A stretch of DNA of 41,480 bases from NCBI RefSeq assembly GCF_018596315.1, contig NZ_JAHEAG010000045.1, positions 1-41,480 on the forward strand. The letters are read 5' to 3'. Shown here piece by piece: positions 27,248 through 36,379 of the stretch (its first letter is position 1; each line of letters starts with the position of its first letter). Source of the DNA: Bradyrhizobium sp. SRL28. Lineage in GTDB: Bacteria > Pseudomonadota > Alphaproteobacteria > Rhizobiales > Xanthobacteraceae. Under the pieces are notes generated by a model, which had not been told where the DNA came from, did not search any database, and saw only the letters and a program-made list of their open reading frames with translations. The translations under genes were made by a program, and so were the position numbers.

Positions 27248-28348
27248 TTGAAGTTTAATGCCGCCGTTCTGTTCGAAGCGCGCGCGCCGCTTGCGATCGA
27301 ATCGCTCAAGCTAGCCGGGCTTGCCGACGCCGACGTGCTCATTCGAGTGCAGGCGACAAGCCTCTGCCACACCGATCTTGAAGCGGTCCAAGGCGCTTTC
27401 GATACGCCGCTGCCTATGGTGCCCGGCCACGAGGCGGCGGGCGTCGTCGAGTGGATTGGTAAATCCGTCACGTCGGTGCAGATCGGCGATCACGTCGTGA
27501 CGTCGTGGAATCCGCATTGCGGCGAGTGCTTCTATTGCAGGCGTCATCAGCCAATTCTGTGCGAGCCGTATCGCGCGCGCGCCGTGCACTCGTATCACTT
27601 CGATGGCCGTCCGCGGCTCATGCGCGAAGGCGGCGAGCCGGTGCATCAGCTGATGTATTCGGGCAGTTTCGCCGAACTTTGCGTGGTCGATCAGGGCTGC
27701 GCCGTCAAAGTGCCGCGTGAAATGCCGTTCAATCGCGCGTGTCTAATCGGCTGCGGCGTGATGACGGGCGTTGGTGCGGCGATGCATATCGCAAAGATCG
27801 AAAAGGGCGCGACCGTAACGGTGATCGGCTGCGGCGCGGTCGGTTTGTCCGCGGTGCAGGGCGCGCGGCTCGCAGGCGCATCGCGCGTCATCGCCGTCGA
27901 CCGGCTGCCTGGGAAACTCGATCTCGCGGCGGTCGTCGGCGCGACGCATACGCTGCTGGCCGACGATTCAATCGCTGATTTGCACTCCGAAGTCACCAGT
28001 GGTCGGGGCGCCGATTGCGTGATCGAAGCCGCGGGCAGTCGCGCAGCGTTTCGTGCGAGTGTCGAGATGGTGCGGCCGGGCGGCCAAGTCGTATGGCTCG
28101 GTAAGCTGCCCGCCAACGACGAACTGGCGTTCCGCTGGGGCTCACTAATGGGCGAAAAGCGCATCGTGCGGTCGAGCTATGGCGGCGCCGAGCCATCGCG
28201 CGATTTTCCGTGGCTCGCGAACGCGTATCTCGACGGCTCGCTTAAGCTCGACGAATACGTCACGTCGACGATTGCGCTCGCCGATGTCAACGCCGGACTC
28301 GCGCGTCTCGCCGCCGGCGAGGACATCCGCTCGGTGATCGAGTTCTGA
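27248..28348 (+). CDS. Zinc-dependent alcohol dehydrogenase
   Basis: NAD(P)-dependent medium-chain alcohol dehydrogenase, 366 residues. TTG 27248 is the start, with AAGGAA about seven bases upstream. Catalytic zinc ligands are Cys40 (SLCHTD), His61 (GHEAAG) and probably Cys169 (IGCGVMTG). The four structural-zinc cysteines are Cys91, 94, 97 and 105 (CGECFYC...LC), with the classic spacing, and the Rossmann motif is GCGAVGLSAVQGA. The subgroup is the class III-like or aryl/NDMA-type dehydrogenases. Codon use is rich in TCG, GCG and GCC, unlike the neighbours, suggesting transfer from another high-GC bacterium, perhaps a betaproteobacterium. The following hydrolase starts two bases after its stop. 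Confidence 0.93.
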   Translation: MKFNAAVLFEARAPLAIESLKLAGLADADVLIRVQATSLCHTDLEAVQGAFDTPLPMVPGHEAAGVVEWIGKSVTSVQIGDHVVTSWNPHCGECFYCRRHQPILCEPYRARAVHSYHFDGRPRLMREGGEPVHQLMYSGSFAELCVVDQGCAVKVPREMPFNRACLIGCGVMTGVGAAMHIAKIEKGATVTVIGCGAVGLSAVQGARLAGASRVIAVDRLPGKLDLAAVVGATHTLLADDSIADLHSEVTSGRGADCVIEAAGSRAAFRASVEMVRPGGQVVWLGKLPANDELAFRWGSLMGEKRIVRSSYGGAEPSRDFPWLANAYLDGSLKLDEYVTSTIALADVNAGLARLAAGEDIRSVIEF

Positions 28349-28350
28349 CG

Positions 28351-29400
28351 ATGGCGCATCCGCCGCTCGCGCCGGGCTGGATCGACGCGCCGCATCACGT
28401 TGCGTCGCTCGGGCGTTTGCCGCTCGAATCAGGCGACGCGATTGACGATCTCCGCATCTCGTACGTCGTTCACGGTTCACTTAATGATCGCGCAAAGCCG
28501 GTAATCGTCGGGCTGTGCGCGATCGGCAGCACACATCATCGGCTGGGTTTTCTCATCGGCCCGGGGCGGGCGCTCGATCCGTCGCGTCACACGATCGTCG
28601 TGATCGATGCGCTCGGGAACGGGCTGTCGAGCTCGCCATCGAATTCGCCGACGCAGCCCGGCGAGCGCTTCCCGCGTTTCACGATCCGCGACATGGTGAC
28701 CAGCCAACGCATGCTCGCTTCGTACCTGCGCATAGATGCGGCATATGCGATCGTCGGGGCGTCCATGGGCGGCATGCAGGCCCTCCAGTGGGGCGTGTCA
28801 CATCCGGATTTCGCCACGCGGCTCGTTGCGCTTGTCCCGATGGCGAAGACCACACCGTGGTCCCAGGCTATCAATCACGCGGGACGTCTCGCCCTCGCGA
28901 ACGCACGCGATCTGCCGACACCCGAAGCGCGCCGGGAAGCGTGGGTGACCGTGATGAACGTATTCGTCGCGCGCTCGCCGTCGCGGCTCGCCGTAGACGT
29001 CATCGGTGCCGCAAGCGACGGCGCGACCAGCGATACGCTCGCGTGGCTTGCCGAGCGCACGCGCGTGATGGCCGCGCAACCGTATGATCCGCTCGACTGG
29101 ATCTACCAATCGTATGCGTATGATGCCCATGACGTCGGTACGTCGCCCGGTTTCGGCGGTGACACGCAAAGGGCGCTCGCATCGATTCGAGCGCGTACGC
29201 TCGTTGCCGTGCCTTCGCTCGACCTCTACAATCCCGTTGAAGCGGGCATATGGGCGGCGCAGCAGATCGCGCACGCCGAGCTGCTGCGCCTGCCGTTCGA
29301 CAGCGGCCATCTGGCGGCGTCTGAAGCAGAGCCCCAGGCCGCCGCGCAGCTGAACGAAGCGATCGGCCGCTTTCTGCGCGATGACGAACTCGGGGGTTAA
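28351..29400 (+). CDS. Alpha/beta-hydrolase of the MetX (homoserine O-acyltransferase) family
   Basis: A 349-residue alpha/beta-hydrolase. The nucleophile elbow GASMGGMQALQW puts the serine at 138. The acid appears in PSLDLYNP and the histidine in DSGHLAASE near the C-terminus. The SMGGMQ elbow is typical of MetX-like acyltransferases, but the N-terminal substrate-binding part (CAIGSTHHRL) differs from true homoserine acetyltransferases, so it may be a hydrolase acting on an ester or lactone. The gene starts two bases after the alcohol dehydrogenase stop, so they are co-transcribed, and shares the same foreign-looking codon use. Together they suggest an alcohol or ester breakdown pair. Confidence 0.88.
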   Translation: MAHPPLAPGWIDAPHHVASLGRLPLESGDAIDDLRISYVVHGSLNDRAKPVIVGLCAIGSTHHRLGFLIGPGRALDPSRHTIVVIDALGNGLSSSPSNSPTQPGERFPRFTIRDMVTSQRMLASYLRIDAAYAIVGASMGGMQALQWGVSHPDFATRLVALVPMAKTTPWSQAINHAGRLALANARDLPTPEARREAWVTVMNVFVARSPSRLAVDVIGAASDGATSDTLAWLAERTRVMAAQPYDPLDWIYQSYAYDAHDVGTSPGFGGDTQRALASIRARTLVAVPSLDLYNPVEAGIWAAQQIAHAELLRLPFDSGHLAASEAEPQAAAQLNEAIGRFLRDDELGG

Positions 29401-29657
29401 GGGCAAGCGCGGCCTGTACACGGCCTGCGGCTTGGCGTGTCATTGAGTTTATCCTGTTTGGATTAGCCTACGAATCATAAATACCCCGGTGCACTTCGTT
29501 GCGGGAGTAGATCAAGCCGGTTATAAGTCCCACCATTGCAGCCTTAGCTACGCTAAGGTTCGCGTCGCTCTTCTTTGTTGTTGTCGTGAGACGCGGCTAT
29601 TGACTGGGGCATTGCGCAGGGGAATCGATCTTAGACCTGTGTTGCCGAGCGCTTCGT

Positions 29658-29990
29658 TGGGAGGGTGCCTACCTGACCCACAACTACGGGACCATTCTGA
29701 AGGGGGGCCCGAACACAGCGAACGCGCAAAAGCTGATGGCCTTCCTGAACCGCGCGCAAATTGCGGCGGGGTGGACCCAGGGTACTGGCTACGCCGCGCC
29801 GAATACAAATTAGCTCAAGTACCTTCCAGCCGACCTGATCCCGATGCTTAGCGTGAACCCGGAACACGCTGCAAAGGCCGTGATCGAGGACTTCGCCTGG
29901 CTCGCGGCGAAACGCCCGGACGGCAAGACCAACGCAGATCACATCCAGGAGCGTTGGACGGCTTGGAAGACGAAAGGTGGAGCTCGATGA
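29658..29990 (+). pseudogene. C-terminal remnant of a fourth PotD-like binding protein
   Basis: Encodes WEGAYLTHNYGTILKGG, PNTANAQKLMAFLNRAQIAA and GWTQGTGYAAPNTN, then a TAG stop at 29811-29813 where sisters have a Gln codon (CAG), then LKYLPADLIPMLSVNP, WLAAKRPDGKTNADHIQ and ERWTAWKT. Only the last third of the gene is left and no start is present. It is most similar to the copy at 18182. Its own stop (TGA 29988-29990) overlaps the bioD start as ATGA, so the two were joined by recombination. Confidence 0.85.
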
Positions 29991-30619
29991 GTCAGCGGAT
30001 CGTGGTGACGGGCACAGATACCGGGATCGGAAAAACAGTGTTTTCCGCGGGGCTCGCCGATCTCCTCGGCGCTAACTATTGGAAACCGATTCAGGCCGGC
30101 CTCGAAGGAGAGACCGATAGCCAGGCCGTCGCACGGTTGGGCAGTCTCTCAGCCGATCGCATCGTGCCGAAGCTTTACCGTCCTCGAACGCCCGCTTCGC
30201 CCTATCATTCCGCCGCAATTGACGGAGTTCGCATCGACGCGGATTCGCTCGATCCGCCGAACACCGGGGAGTGCCCGCTAGTGATCGAGGGCGCCGGCGG
30301 GCTGATGGTGCCGCTGAGTGGCGGCACACTTTATGCTGACATCTTCGAGCGATGGGGGCTTCCGGTCGTGCTTTGCGCGAGCACAGGACTGGGTACTATC
30401 AATCACTCGCTGCTGTCGATAGAAGCTCTGCGAAAGCGACAGATCAGTATTCTTGGAATTGCGTTCATTGGCGAAAGAAATGCTGAGACTGAGATCGCAA
30501 TTCGCGAGATCGGGCGGGTGCGTTGGTTAGGGCGATTGCCCTGGCTTTCTCCTCTCACACCAGACACGCTGCAGGCGGCGTTCAAAACCTCATTCCGTGC
30601 TGACGATTTCAAGGCATGA
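29987..30619 (+). CDS. bioD: Dethiobiotin synthetase
   Basis: ATP-dependent carboxylase that converts 7,8-diaminopelargonic acid, carbon dioxide and ATP to dethiobiotin, the penultimate step of biotin synthesis, in the cytoplasm. The 210-residue protein has the P-loop GTDTGIGKT (9-17), a catalytic-lysine segment YWKPIQAG and the nucleotide-binding VIEGAGGLMVPL. ATG 29987 is used; GGTGGAG lies a few bases upstream, inside the end of the PotD remnant, and the longer open frame to 29954 is that remnant. It overlaps bioA by four bases (ATGA), so they are translationally coupled. No bioB or bioF is visible in the window. Confidence 0.92.
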   Translation: MSQRIVVTGTDTGIGKTVFSAGLADLLGANYWKPIQAGLEGETDSQAVARLGSLSADRIVPKLYRPRTPASPYHSAAIDGVRIDADSLDPPNTGECPLVIEGAGGLMVPLSGGTLYADIFERWGLPVVLCASTGLGTINHSLLSIEALRKRQISILGIAFIGERNAETEIAIREIGRVRWLGRLPWLSPLTPDTLQAAFKTSFRADDFKA

Positions 30620-31143
30620 TGCCAAAGAAGACGTCGCCGATCTGGCATCCGTTCACGCAACACGCGCTTCAAGACGAGATAACAAAGATTGTACGTGGTG
30701 ATGGTGCTTATCTCCACACCGCGGATGGCCGCCGTATCATAGATGCAATCTCATCCTGGTGGGTCGTGACCCACGGTCATTGTCATCCACATATCGTGCG
30801 CGCGATTCAGGAACAGTCTGGTAAGCTCAACCAAATCATCTTTGCCGGCTACACCCATGATCCGGCTGAGGAGCTTGCTGCGCGACTTTTGAAACTCGCA
30901 CCCCGTGGCCTCGACCATGTCTTTTTCCCCGACAGCGGCTCAGCCTCTGTGGAAGTGGCTTTAAAAATGGCACTCGGCTATTGGCATAACATCGGCAAAC
31001 AGCGAATGCGCATTGTCGCAATGCAACATTCCTATCACGGCGACACGGTTGGGGCGATGTCGGTCGGTGCCCGAGGCGTCTTCAACGCTGCGAAGATCTT
31101 CGTGAAATTTATGCCGGCATCCGCGATCCTGCCGATGAGCTAA
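30616..31143 (+). pseudogene. bioA: Truncated adenosylmethionine-8-amino-7-oxononanoate aminotransferase
   Basis: The N-terminal third of BioA (WHPFTQHALQ, SSWWVVTHGHCHPHIVRAIQ, SGSASVEVALKMALGYW, HSYHGDTVGAMSVGARGVFNAA), normally about 420 residues. Homology stops near residue 155 at 31080, and an unrelated tail of about 20 residues ends at 31143. The pyridoxal-phosphate lysine and the rest of the enzyme are missing, so it is inactive. It overlaps bioD by four bases. The sequence after the break was not recognised. Confidence 0.88.
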
Positions 31144-31703
31144 CTTGAGACCCCACATTCAGGTGCTTTGCCTGCACTCTCGCGTTTGATTCATGTGCGG
31201 GGTATGGGTTGAACCACGCGAGGGCAAGGCTGATCTCCGATGATGTGGGGACGATCACGCCACCCGAAGTGCTGAAATCTCATCAAACAAACCTGCTTTC
31301 CAATAGCCCTCTTGCTCGAGCGACGAGATGATCTTCTTTGATTGTTGCTGCCAAGGGGCGAACTGCCACTCGGTGGACAACTGCATTGTCCTCTTCAAGC
31401 AGTCGGTCAATTTGCTGTGACGTAGATCTGAATAACTCCGCGCAGTATTGGCTGGCCATCAACGCTTTTGGGGGCAATCTAATTTGTTCGAATGTCAGAT
31501 TCCGCGGATCGATTGTCCCCGGGTTGAGTTCAAGACAGACAGGGGGCTGTCCTTCGTTGGAATACCGCACTTGGATAACATTTCCCCGAATCGCAGAGTG
31601 ACGGTGCAGATTCGCGCCGAAAGCGGCCAAGGCGCGAGTCGCCGCGCGTGACATTGAACTCCCAAGAACTCCTGCCCGCGGTATCGATCAAGGCGTCTTC
31701 AAC
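31144..31703. other. Stretch after the bioA break, no supported gene
   Basis: About 560 bases. A 123-codon frame is open on the - strand (31283-31654) with acceptable codon use, but no family was recognised and its N-terminal part lies in the leader that is shared with 40434-40521. It is therefore probably a chance frame or a fragment. No promoter or terminator was identified. Confidence 0.35.
31616..31703 (+). repeat. Leader segment repeated before both SDR remnants, copy 1
   Basis: Similar over about 88 bases to 40434-40521 (for example gcgcgagtcgccgcgcg here, gcgcgagccgccgcgcg there, and gcggtatcgatcaagg against gcggtatcgattaagg). The similarity continues into the SDR coding sequence, showing a common ancestor for the two loci. 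Confidence 0.65.
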
Positions 31704-32400
31704 ACGGCAGGCTCGCAAGGCAACGTCGCGATCGCCACTGGCGGTGGCGAGCGTGTGGGCAAAACAGCGGCGCTCTCATTGCCTGCCTTGGGATGGAAAG
31801 TCGCAATCCCCGGATCTCGCAAGGACCGCCGGAACAAATCGCAGCTGAATCGAAAGCCAGCGAGCGCATGCTCGCGATTTCCTCGGACGTAACGGACGAT
31901 GCGTCCAGCGCTCTTCGAACACAGTGCGAAGGTGTGGAGGCGTCGCTTCCAGGGCGAGTATGAGCCTCGGCGGCGGCTTAGTGGAGGACATCGCGATCGA
32001 GGACTGGAAGCCCGTCGTCGACGCCAGTTTCACGGTACGTTCTACTGTATCCGCGAAGCTTCCGTGATGAAGTCGCAGCAGCCGTGGGCGGGCGCATCAT
32101 CAATAACGGATGATCTCGCCGCGGCCGAACTCGATTGCCTATACGGCGACGGGCCTCACCAAGGCGGCAACGCTGGACGGTCGCAAGTACGATATCGCCG
32201 TGCCCCGGATCGCCATGGGCAATGTGCTCACGGAGCTCGCGGCCCGCATGAAAAGGCTGCCGCAGGCCGATGGCACGATCGCTATGTTGCCGCTGATGGA
32301 TGCAGAGATCGTGGGGCAGCCGGTGCTCTACATGGCTAACTTGCCGTTGGAACCCAACGTGCTCTTTCATACTGTGATGCCCGCCAAGACGCCTTCGTAG
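31704..32400 (+). pseudogene. Short-chain dehydrogenase/reductase, heavily decayed
   Basis: The first codon aligned with the start of the sister at 40522 is ACG rather than ATG. The frame then gives SQGNVAIATGGGERVGKTAALS, a degraded nucleotide-binding motif, followed by frameshifts to MLAISSDVTDDASS, VEDIAIEDWKPVVDASF, FYCIREASVMKSQ, NSIAYTATGLTKAATLDGRKYDIAV (the catalytic Tyr-x-x-x-Lys motif has lost its lysine segment), then LTELAARMKRL and VLYMANLPLEPNVLFHTVM to stop 32398-32400. At least four frame changes and in-frame stops exclude function. Confidence 0.8.
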
Positions 32401-32924
32401 GCCACCCCTAAAAGACTGCGTCATTTCTCGGCACGCGCCAACGCGGACGCGGTGAGCGTCTCGGAGCGCAGAGCTTATCGGTCAATGCACCGCCTTCGAT
32501 CAATTTGCTTGCCATCTTCAGAAGGTCCCGAACTCGCGAGGTGACAGCGTGGCGTGTTCGAAAAACTCGCACCGGCTGGGATCGTGTCGCCGCCGCTTGG
32601 AAACGTCCCTCCGGTTCACAGCCTGCGATGCACGTGTCAGTGCACTTGGTGCCTCTACTAGTTTGCTGCGCGACTTCATGCTTCGATCGCAGTCGCCCCG
32701 ATTATCTTTCCACTGGTCCCACCTGCGAATGCAAACATTCGGCGGAATCTCAGCAAAAGTGTCGAAAGTCTCTGCTTGAGCCCGGGAAATTGCGGAAAAC
32801 CTGCAAACCACCTCTGATAGGACCTGATGTCGGCAAGGCTCGAATTGCCGGTCTGTTGGTATTCATCCCACAGCTAGCTAGATGCGGATCCGCCGCGCGA
32901 TTGATTCTAGAGGGGAAACGGAGC
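32401..32924. other. Upstream region of the peptide transporter operon, no supported gene
   Basis: About 520 bases. The frame of the binding protein stays open to 32505 but without homology or a ribosome site. The region should contain the operon promoter; no convincing sigma-70 or sigma-54 type element was found by eye. Confidence 0.4.
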
Positions 32925-34523
32925 ATGACAATCTCTCGACGCGATCTCATTAAGACAAGCGTGGCTGCCAGCGCCGCCGTATCGATGCCATCGGTCATAC
33001 GAGCGCAGACTGGCCCTACCGCCGCGCGGACCGTCCGCATGATTAAGTCGGGTGACCTCCGAGTCTTTGATCCGATCTTTACGACGGCTCTCATCACCGC
33101 TGAGCATGGCTATGCGATCTACGACACGCTGTTCGCGCTGGACTCCAAACTTACACCGCAGCCGCAAATGGTGCGGAAATGGAGCGTTTCCGACGACAAG
33201 AAGACCTATACGTTTGAGCTCCGGGATGGTCTGGGTTGGCATGATGGCACACCCGTTACTGCGGCGGATTGTGTAGCCTCCATCCGTCGTTGGGGTCAGG
33301 TCGCTCCCGGCGGCAAACTGGTCCTGGCGCGGGCCAAGGATATCTCGAAGAAGGACGATAAGACCTTCACGATCGAGCTCAAGGAACCGCTGGGACTGCT
33401 GATTGATGTGCTGGCGAATTTGGCATACCCCTTCCTGTTCATTATGCGGGAGAAGGACGCAAGTCGTCCCGCCACCGAACAGGTGACCGCGAATATCGGA
33501 TCGGGGCCGTTTAAATTCAATGAAGCTCTGGCCAAGCCGGGCGCGAGCTTTACCTACGACCGCAATGAGAAATACGTGCCACGCAGCGAGCTGCCAGACG
33601 GATTTGCCGGCGGCAAAATCGTTAATGTGGATCGTGTCATCTGGGAGAACATCGCCAATCCGCAGACTGCTTTCGCCGCGTTACGAGCGGGTGAGGTTGA
33701 TTTCTTCGAATATCCGTCCGCCGATCTTTACTCGGCGATCGAAAGCGATCCCAACCTTGAACTCCAAGTTCTAGACAAGATGGGTTGGGTCCATTGGATA
33801 CGCCTGAATTGTCTTCAGAAGCCGTTCGATAACGTGAAGGCGCGCCAAGCGATGCTTCACCTGATCGATCAAGAGGCTTTCTCGCGCATTTTTTCCTCCA
33901 ACCCAAAATATACCCAGAACATTATTTCGCTGTTTGGAAACGATACGCTCTATTCCAACGACGAAAATACGGGGTGGTACAAGAAGGGCGGCGATCCGGA
34001 AAAGGCTAAGCAGCTGTTCAAGGAGGCGAATTACTCTGGCGAAAAGGTCGTCATTCTCCAACCGACGAACATTGTGAATTACAGCAATGCCGTGCAGTTT
34101 CTGGCGGGCGCACTGCGGAAGATTGGGATTAATGCCGAACTTGCGCCAAGCGACTGGGGCGGGATTGTCGCGCGCCGGGGGAACAAAGGGCCCGTTGAGA
34201 GCGGGGGCTGGAGCATCTTTATCTCGGGCGTGCCCGATTTGACCCTCAGCGATCCGATCGGCGCACCTTGGCTAAGCGCGGACGGCGACTTCTTTGGCTG
34301 GCCGAAGAACGACGAATATGAGGCCCTTCGGGCTAAATGGGCGGACACCGCAACGGTCGCCGAACGCCAAGCGCTCGCCCGCAAGATGCAAGGGCTTTGG
34401 TGGGGCTTTGTCGGCGATGTGAGGCTGGCTCAATCGGTCTCCCCAATCGCGCGCCGCAAGACGCTGTCCGGACTTATTGGGATGCCGGGTGCTCTCCCGA
34501 TGTGGAACATGCAGAAGACCTGA
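32925..34523 (+). CDS. Peptide/dipeptide-type ABC transporter substrate-binding protein
   Basis: Periplasmic binding protein of the DppA/OppA family (SBP family 5), 532 residues. ATG 32925 is chosen; an ACGGAG sits just upstream and the protein then begins with SRRDLIK, a Tat-type motif, a hydrophobic core and an IRAQ cleavage-like site. Family blocks include YTFELRDGLGWHDGTPVTAADCVAS (split 246-270 in the longer frame), IGSGPFKF and FDNVKARQAM. It is seven bases ahead of the first permease gene, opening a five-gene operon. Family members carry di- or oligopeptides, nickel, opines or other amides; the ligand is unknown here. Confidence 0.93.
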   Translation: MTISRRDLIKTSVAASAAVSMPSVIRAQTGPTAARTVRMIKSGDLRVFDPIFTTALITAEHGYAIYDTLFALDSKLTPQPQMVRKWSVSDDKKTYTFELRDGLGWHDGTPVTAADCVASIRRWGQVAPGGKLVLARAKDISKKDDKTFTIELKEPLGLLIDVLANLAYPFLFIMREKDASRPATEQVTANIGSGPFKFNEALAKPGASFTYDRNEKYVPRSELPDGFAGGKIVNVDRVIWENIANPQTAFAALRAGEVDFFEYPSADLYSAIESDPNLELQVLDKMGWVHWIRLNCLQKPFDNVKARQAMLHLIDQEAFSRIFSSNPKYTQNIISLFGNDTLYSNDENTGWYKKGGDPEKAKQLFKEANYSGEKVVILQPTNIVNYSNAVQFLAGALRKIGINAELAPSDWGGIVARRGNKGPVESGGWSIFISGVPDLTLSDPIGAPWLSADGDFFGWPKNDEYEALRAKWADTATVAERQALARKMQGLWWGFVGDVRLAQSVSPIARRKTLSGLIGMPGALPMWNMQKT

Positions 34524-34530
34524 GAGCGCA

Positions 34531-35472
34531 ATGGCTGCTTACATCCTTCGTAGGATGATCTCGACCATTGCCGTCATGGCGATGGTTGGAATTTTCATCT
34601 TTTTGCTTCTCAGGCTGTCGCCTGGCGACCCGGCGGCCATCATCGCCGGCGACACGGCGACACCACAGATGATCGCGGATATCCGCAAACAGCTGGGACT
34701 TAACGATCCGCTGCCGGTCCAGTTCTTACATTGGGCGCTGAGCATTCTCGGCGGCGATTTCGGGACCTCAATTTTCACGGGGCGACCGGTTCTCCTACTC
34801 ATCTCGCAGCGGTTGGAGGCGACCATTTCCCTTTCGATCTTGACGATGATCTTTTCGGTCGTGACCGGGGTTGCTTTCGGCATGCTTGCCGCATGGCGAG
34901 TCGGCGGCCTCGTCGACCGCGCCCTTGCAGCCTTTGCGGCGCTTGGCTTTTCTGTCCCGGTGTTCGTCGTCGGCTATTTTCTCATTTACTGGCTCGCCAT
35001 CAGCGCGCGCTGGCTGCCAGTCCAGGGATACCGGTCTATCGACCACGGCGTCGGGCCCTGGCTTGTGCACCTGATCCTGCCTACCGTGGCCTTGAGTTTC
35101 CCCTACATTGCTTACATCGCCCGGATCACGCGAGCGAGCATGCTCGAAGTGCTGTCGGAAGACTATATGCGAACGGCCGCTGCCAAGGGCGCGTCTTCAT
35201 ACTCCATGCTTTTCCACCACGCCCTGAAGAATGCGGGTGTCCCGATCCTCACCGTGATCGGCATAAGTTTCGCATATCTAATTTCTGGCGTCGTCATCAC
35301 GGAAACGGTGTTCAACATCCCTGGTGTCGGTCGGTTGGTAGTCGATGCGATCAACAATCGCGACTATCCCATCATTCAAGGCGTGCTCATCCTCGCTTCG
35401 GGCCTGTACGTTCTGATCAATCTCGCGGTCGACCTAGCTTACACCCTGATCGATCCCCGTATCCGGTACTGA
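34531..35472 (+). CDS. DppB-like ABC permease
   Basis: Inner-membrane permease of 313 residues with the N-terminal YILRRMISTIAVMAMVG membrane segment, the GDPAAIIAGD periplasmic loop and the LGLNDPLPVQF segment typical of DppB/OppB. The EAA loop, for contact with the ATPases, is in EDYMRTAAAKGASSYSMLF. The C-terminus DLAYTLIDPRIRY is classic for the family. ATG 34531 follows the binding-protein stop by seven bases; a longer frame from 34477 overlaps that gene and is not used. The next permease starts one base after its stop. Confidence 0.95.
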   Translation: MAAYILRRMISTIAVMAMVGIFIFLLLRLSPGDPAAIIAGDTATPQMIADIRKQLGLNDPLPVQFLHWALSILGGDFGTSIFTGRPVLLLISQRLEATISLSILTMIFSVVTGVAFGMLAAWRVGGLVDRALAAFAALGFSVPVFVVGYFLIYWLAISARWLPVQGYRSIDHGVGPWLVHLILPTVALSFPYIAYIARITRASMLEVLSEDYMRTAAAKGASSYSMLFHHALKNAGVPILTVIGISFAYLISGVVITETVFNIPGVGRLVVDAINNRDYPIIQGVLILASGLYVLINLAVDLAYTLIDPRIRY

Positions 35473-35473
35473 C

Positions 35474-36379
35474 ATGACGCTTTCTTCCGCACCCGTTGAA
35501 TCCCTGTCGGTGAGTCGGCTGCGGCCATCCATTCCGCGTCTAGCAAGCCGGCATCCGCTGGTCTTTATAGGCGGCGGCCTCTTGGCGCTGTTGATCATAC
35601 TGGCGCTAGCTGCGCCGCTTTACGCCGGCGATCCACTGAACATGGACCCGTTCAAACGGCTTCACCCGCCTTCAGCCGAGATGTGGTTCGGGAGCGATAA
35701 TCTGGGCCGTGACGTGTTTGCGCGAACGATGTTAGGCGCCCGCATCTCCCTCATGGTGGGATTGATGTCGGCGGCGAGCGCTGCTTTTGGCGGGCTTCTG
35801 ATCGGTGTCATCGCCGGCTACAACCGCAGCTTCGATAATGTTGCCATGAGGATCATGGACGGCCTGATGGCGATCCCGACGATTCTGCTGGCCATCGCCC
35901 TTATTTCCGTGACAGGCGCCGGGATCGGTATCCTCATCCTCGCCATTACGGTCCCTTCGATCCCAAGTGTTGCGCGGCTGGTTCGTTCGGTGGTTCTGAG
36001 TGTTCGCACGCGTCCTTATGTGGAGGCCGCGCTCTGCGGCGGTGCGCGCCTGCCGAAGGTGCTGTGGCGGCATATCCTCCCGAGCACCATTCCACCCCTT
36101 ATGGTGCAGAGCGCCAATGTCTGCGCCAGTGCGATTCTGACAGAAGCCGGGCTGAGCTTCCTTGGCGTAGGCGTGCCGACCGAGATCCCCAGCTGGGGTA
36201 ACATGATCTCAAGTTCAAGCCTGTATCTCGGCGTCGCCCCATTTACCGTCTTCGCCCCTGGCATCTGCCTTGTCATCACGGTTCTTGCCGTCAACCTGCT
36301 CGGAGATGGCTTGCGCGATCTGTTCGATCCCCGCTCAAAAGGCAGAGCCTATCATGCAACAAGAAACCACCGACGATGA
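35474..36379 (+). CDS. DppC-like ABC permease
   Basis: Second inner-membrane permease, 301 residues, forming the channel with DppB. The DppC/OppC hallmarks are an N-terminal cytoplasmic tail and membrane helix, WFGSDNLGRDVFARTMLGARISL, and an EAA loop in EAALCGGARLPKVLWRHILP, with AILTEAGLSFLGVGVP and GDGLRDLFDPR at the C-terminus. It starts one base after the DppB stop and its last 26 bases overlap the first ATPase gene. A short piece of similar sequence (PSVLRLVRSV) is found at 40659-40704. Confidence 0.95.
   Translation: MTLSSAPVESLSVSRLRPSIPRLASRHPLVFIGGGLLALLIILALAAPLYAGDPLNMDPFKRLHPPSAEMWFGSDNLGRDVFARTMLGARISLMVGLMSAASAAFGGLLIGVIAGYNRSFDNVAMRIMDGLMAIPTILLAIALISVTGAGIGILILAITVPSIPSVARLVRSVVLSVRTRPYVEAALCGGARLPKVLWRHILPSTIPPLMVQSANVCASAILTEAGLSFLGVGVPTEIPSWGNMISSSSLYLGVAPFTVFAPGICLVITVLAVNLLGDGLRDLFDPRSKGRAYHATRNHRR

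Noticed and set aside
29440..29490. Possible nod-box-like pattern (ATC...GAT...AATC)
   Set aside because: The spacings (7 and 10 bases) do not fit the nod-box pattern, and no nod gene follows.
31283..31654. 123-codon open frame on the - strand
   Set aside because: No family was recognised; part lies in the repeated SDR leader, so a gene call is not supported.
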